In this document: one piece after another, positions 6,259-7,599 of the stretch
Layout of the letters: every line of letters begins with the position of its first letter
Position numbering within the stretch: the stretch's first letter is position 1
Assembly (NCBI GenBank): GCA_031261245.1
Contig: JAISKU010000147.1
Span: forward strand, 1-7,599
Reading direction: 5' to 3'
DNA: 7,599 nt
Origin: Oscillospiraceae bacterium
Lineage (GTDB): Bacteria; Bacillota; Clostridia; Oscillospirales; Oscillospiraceae
Notes under the pieces: model-generated
The model's input: only the letters and a program-made list of their open reading frames with translations
Database searches by the model: none
Told to the model about the DNA's origin: nothing
Position numbers and translations under genes: made by a program

Positions 6259-6270
6259 AAAATGTAAATA

Positions 6271-6290
6271 AAGACGCGCGGCGCGCTCTT
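6271..6290 (+). repeat. Interrupted GC-rich hairpin, possible weak terminator
   Basis: AAGA (6271-6274) pairs with TCTT (6287-6290), and GCGC (6276-6279) with GCGC (6283-6286), with one bulged C and a GGC loop. A T run (6300-6305) follows only after a 9-nt gap. That makes it at best a weak terminator for the helicase loader transcript. It lies ahead of the flippase -10 element. Confidence 0.3.
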
Positions 6291-6311
6291 CTACTTTCGT
6301 TTTTTCGTGGA

Positions 6312-6317
6312 TATAAT
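6312..6317 (+). promoter_or_regulatory. Candidate -10 element for the flippase gene
   Basis: This is a perfect TATAAT, 26 nt before the ATG at 6344. The best -35 at 17-nt spacing (TTCTAC, 6289-6294) matches only the first two bases of TTGACA, so the promoter may be weak or activator-dependent. No convincing sigma-E-type sporulation promoter was found. Confidence 0.45.
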
Positions 6318-6329
6318 TATTTATCGGTA

Positions 6330-6336
6330 AAGGGGG
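6330..6336 (+). promoter_or_regulatory. Shine-Dalgarno site of the flippase gene
   Basis: AAGGGGG lies 7 nt before the ATG at 6344 and supports that start over later in-frame ATG codons. Confidence 0.75.
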
Positions 6337-6343
6337 CGTGAGA

Positions 6344-7599
6344 ATGGCACAGCGCCATGAGCGCAGTTTTCTCAAGGGAGCGGCGATACTCGCGGCCGCG
6401 GCGATAATAGCGAAGATAGTGGGGGCGCTGTTCAAGCTTCCGCTTTACAATCTGCTCGGCACGGACGGGACGGCGCACTTTAACAAGACGTACCAGATAT
6501 ACACGCTGCTGCTCGCGATCTCCTACTCGGGGATACCGGTGGCGCTCTCGCGCCTCATCTCCGCGTCGCGCGAGACGGGCAACACGCGGCAGACGGCGCG
6601 GTATTTCAAGGTCGCGCTGCCGGCGTTCGCGCTTGTCGGCGCGGTGACGAGCGCGGTGATGTTCCTGTTCGCGCCGCAGCTCGCGGCGTTCATGAAGGAT
6701 CCGCAGGCGACGACGGGGATACGCGTGCTCTCCCCCGCCGTATTTCTCTGCTGCGTGCTGTCGGTGTACGAGGGGTTCGCGCAGGGGCACGAGGACATGC
6801 TGCCGACGGCGATAAAGCAGCTTCTCGAGGTCTTTTGCAAGCTGCTTTTCGGCATGGCGGCGGCGATAATACTGCTGCGGCAGGGCAAGAGCCCCGAGAC
6901 GACGGCCGCGGGCGCGATAACGGGCGTCGTCGTCGGGCTTCTGATCTCTCTGCCCGTGCTTATGCACTACAAGCTGAAGAAGAGCGCGCTTGAGCGGGCG
7001 TCGGGGACGGCGAAGAGCGTGTCCGACACGCTTCTGGCGATTTTCAGGGTGAGCGTGCCCGTGACGCTGGGCGCGTCGTTCATGAGTATTCTGACGCTGC
7101 TCGACTCCCGGCTCGTGAGTATGCGGCTGGAGGCGTCGGGGCTGACGTTCGACGCGGCGATAAACAAGTTCGGCATATACTCCCAGTGCCAGGTGGTGTT
7201 CAACCTGCCGGCGTCGCTCGTCGCGCCGGTGACGGTGAGCATAATCCCCGCGATATCCGCGGCGGTCGCCGGGCGGCGGCGCGACGAGGCGCGGGGGATC
7301 ACGGAGTCCGCGATGAAGCTTATATGTCTGATAGCGATGCCGGCGGCCGTCGGGATAAGCGCGTTGTCCGGGCCGATTTTCCGGGCGTTTTACGGCGTGT
7401 CCGAGAACTCCGCGGACGGGGCGCGCGTGCTCGCGATTCTCGGCGCGGCGTCGTTCTTCGTGTGCTCGCAGCTGCTGACTACGTCGGTGCTTCAGGCGAA
7501 CGGACACGAGAGGGTGCCGATGCTCACGTACCTCGCGGGGGGGATAGTGCAGCTCGCGCTCGACTACGTGCTCGTCGGGGACGCGAGGATCGGGATAAT
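6344..7599 (+). CDS. SpoVB/MurJ-family lipid-linked precursor flippase (MOP superfamily), 3' end missing
   Basis: The reading frame stays open to the window edge and gives 418 codons; family members are usually about 500-550 aa, so roughly the last fifth is missing. It starts MAQRHERSFLKGAAIL, followed by the family's first transmembrane helix and the conserved stretch AKIVGALFKLPLYNLLG (23-39). Then come YQIYTLLLAIS (50-60) and GIPVALSRLIS (63-73), a pattern typical of SpoVB and its YtgP/MurJ-like relatives. Many hydrophobic segments follow, including about 91-110, 129-145, 157-178, 187-207 and more beyond residue 230. These multipass proteins flip lipid-linked cell-wall or polysaccharide precursors. 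SpoVB itself acts in spore cortex formation in B. subtilis, but paralogues occur in vegetative roles and in non-spore-formers. Sequence alone cannot separate these, so no symbol is given. It appears to have its own promoter after the 284-bp gap. Confidence 0.9.
   Translation, partial: MAQRHERSFLKGAAILAAAAIIAKIVGALFKLPLYNLLGTDGTAHFNKTYQIYTLLLAISYSGIPVALSRLISASRETGNTRQTARYFKVALPAFALVGAVTSAVMFLFAPQLAAFMKDPQATTGIRVLSPAVFLCCVLSVYEGFAQGHEDMLPTAIKQLLEVFCKLLFGMAAAIILLRQGKSPETTAAGAITGVVVGLLISLPVLMHYKLKKSALERASGTAKSVSDTLLAIFRVSVPVTLGASFMSILTLLDSRLVSMRLEASGLTFDAAINKFGIYSQCQVVFNLPASLVAPVTVSIIPAISAAVAGRRRDEARGITESAMKLICLIAMPAAVGISALSGPIFRAFYGVSENSADGARVLAILGAASFFVCSQLLTTSVLQANGHERVPMLTYLAGGIVQLALDYVLVGDARIGI

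Larger units (their letters stand above)
6060..6343. other. 284-bp non-coding, comparatively AT-rich region with DnaA-box-like sites
   Basis: No credible gene is visible on either strand; the open frames here are short and lack family features. The stretch is visibly richer in A and T than the flanking genes. It carries three DnaA-box-like 9-mers (6120-6128, 6191-6199, 6203-6211), a 12-bp tandem repeat, inverted repeats at 6146-6163, 6212-6232, 6231-6258 and 6271-6290, an AT-rich segment at 6251-6273, and a -10 element plus ribosome site for the downstream flippase gene. No canonical terminator for the helicase loader gene is obvious. Confidence 0.8.

Noticed and set aside
6251..6261. Possible sigma-E (sporulation) -10 element, TATACAAA, upstream of the SpoVB-like gene
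   Set aside because: It matches the sigma-E -10 only partly, and no matching -35 is found at the required distance.
6317..7507. Long minus-strand open frame (396 codons) opposite the flippase gene
   Set aside because: The translation is dominated by Arg, His and Pro with no family features. It is the antisense shadow of a well-supported membrane protein gene.
1..7599. CRISPR array, tRNA, rRNA, insertion sequence or toxin-antitoxin genes
   Set aside because: No spaced repeat array, cloverleaf or rRNA-like sequence, transposase or small paired genes were seen on either strand. The loader ATPase was considered as IstB, but no transposase accompanies it.

Overview
The window is GC-rich chromosomal DNA that most likely comes from a Firmicute of the clostridial lineage. 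The evidence is the gene order cdsA-dxr-rseP-ispG, a DnaD-type protein paired with a DnaC/DnaI-type helicase loader, and a SpoVB-family flippase. The organism uses the MEP (non-mevalonate) route to isoprenoids, since two enzymes of that pathway are present. Nearly everything is recognisable housekeeping. I did not find a convincing undescribed system.

Layout. (1) Positions 1-3151, plus strand, form one compact operon: the last codons of cdsA, then dxr (54-1040), rseP (1044-2108) and ispG (2105-3151). Genes overlap by 4 nt or are separated by 3 nt, and the operon ends at a perfect hairpin terminator (3153-3179) that can serve both directions. (2) A monocistronic short-chain dehydrogenase/reductase lies on the minus strand (3202-3948) and converges on that terminator. 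(3) A 159-bp divergent intergenic region (3949-4107) carries a very good extended -10 promoter reading right and a weaker candidate reading left. (4) A two-gene replication-initiation operon on the plus strand holds a two-domain DnaD-like protein (4108-5070) and an AAA+ helicase loader with a four-cysteine cluster (5070-6059). (5) Positions 6060-6343 are a comparatively AT-rich gap. It has a tandem pair of DnaA-box-like sequences, a third on the opposite strand, several inverted repeats, and a -10 element before the next gene. (6) Positions 6344-7599 hold the 5' part of a SpoVB/MurJ-type MOP-superfamily flippase that runs off the window.

How the genes fit together. CdsA makes CDP-diacylglycerol for phospholipids. 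Dxr and IspG supply isoprenoid precursors, including the undecaprenyl carrier. RseP is an intramembrane protease, and the SpoVB-like protein probably flips a lipid-linked wall or polysaccharide precursor. The DnaD/loader pair belongs to chromosome replication initiation, which makes the DnaA-box-like cluster just downstream the most interesting non-coding feature. It is a candidate origin element or DnaA-responsive control region, but it is not proven.

Points worth a second look: an unusually short Dxr (328 aa) lacking family segments, strong preference for the ATA isoleucine codon in a GC-rich genome, a sharply different codon choice in the reductase gene, and the DnaA-box-like cluster.
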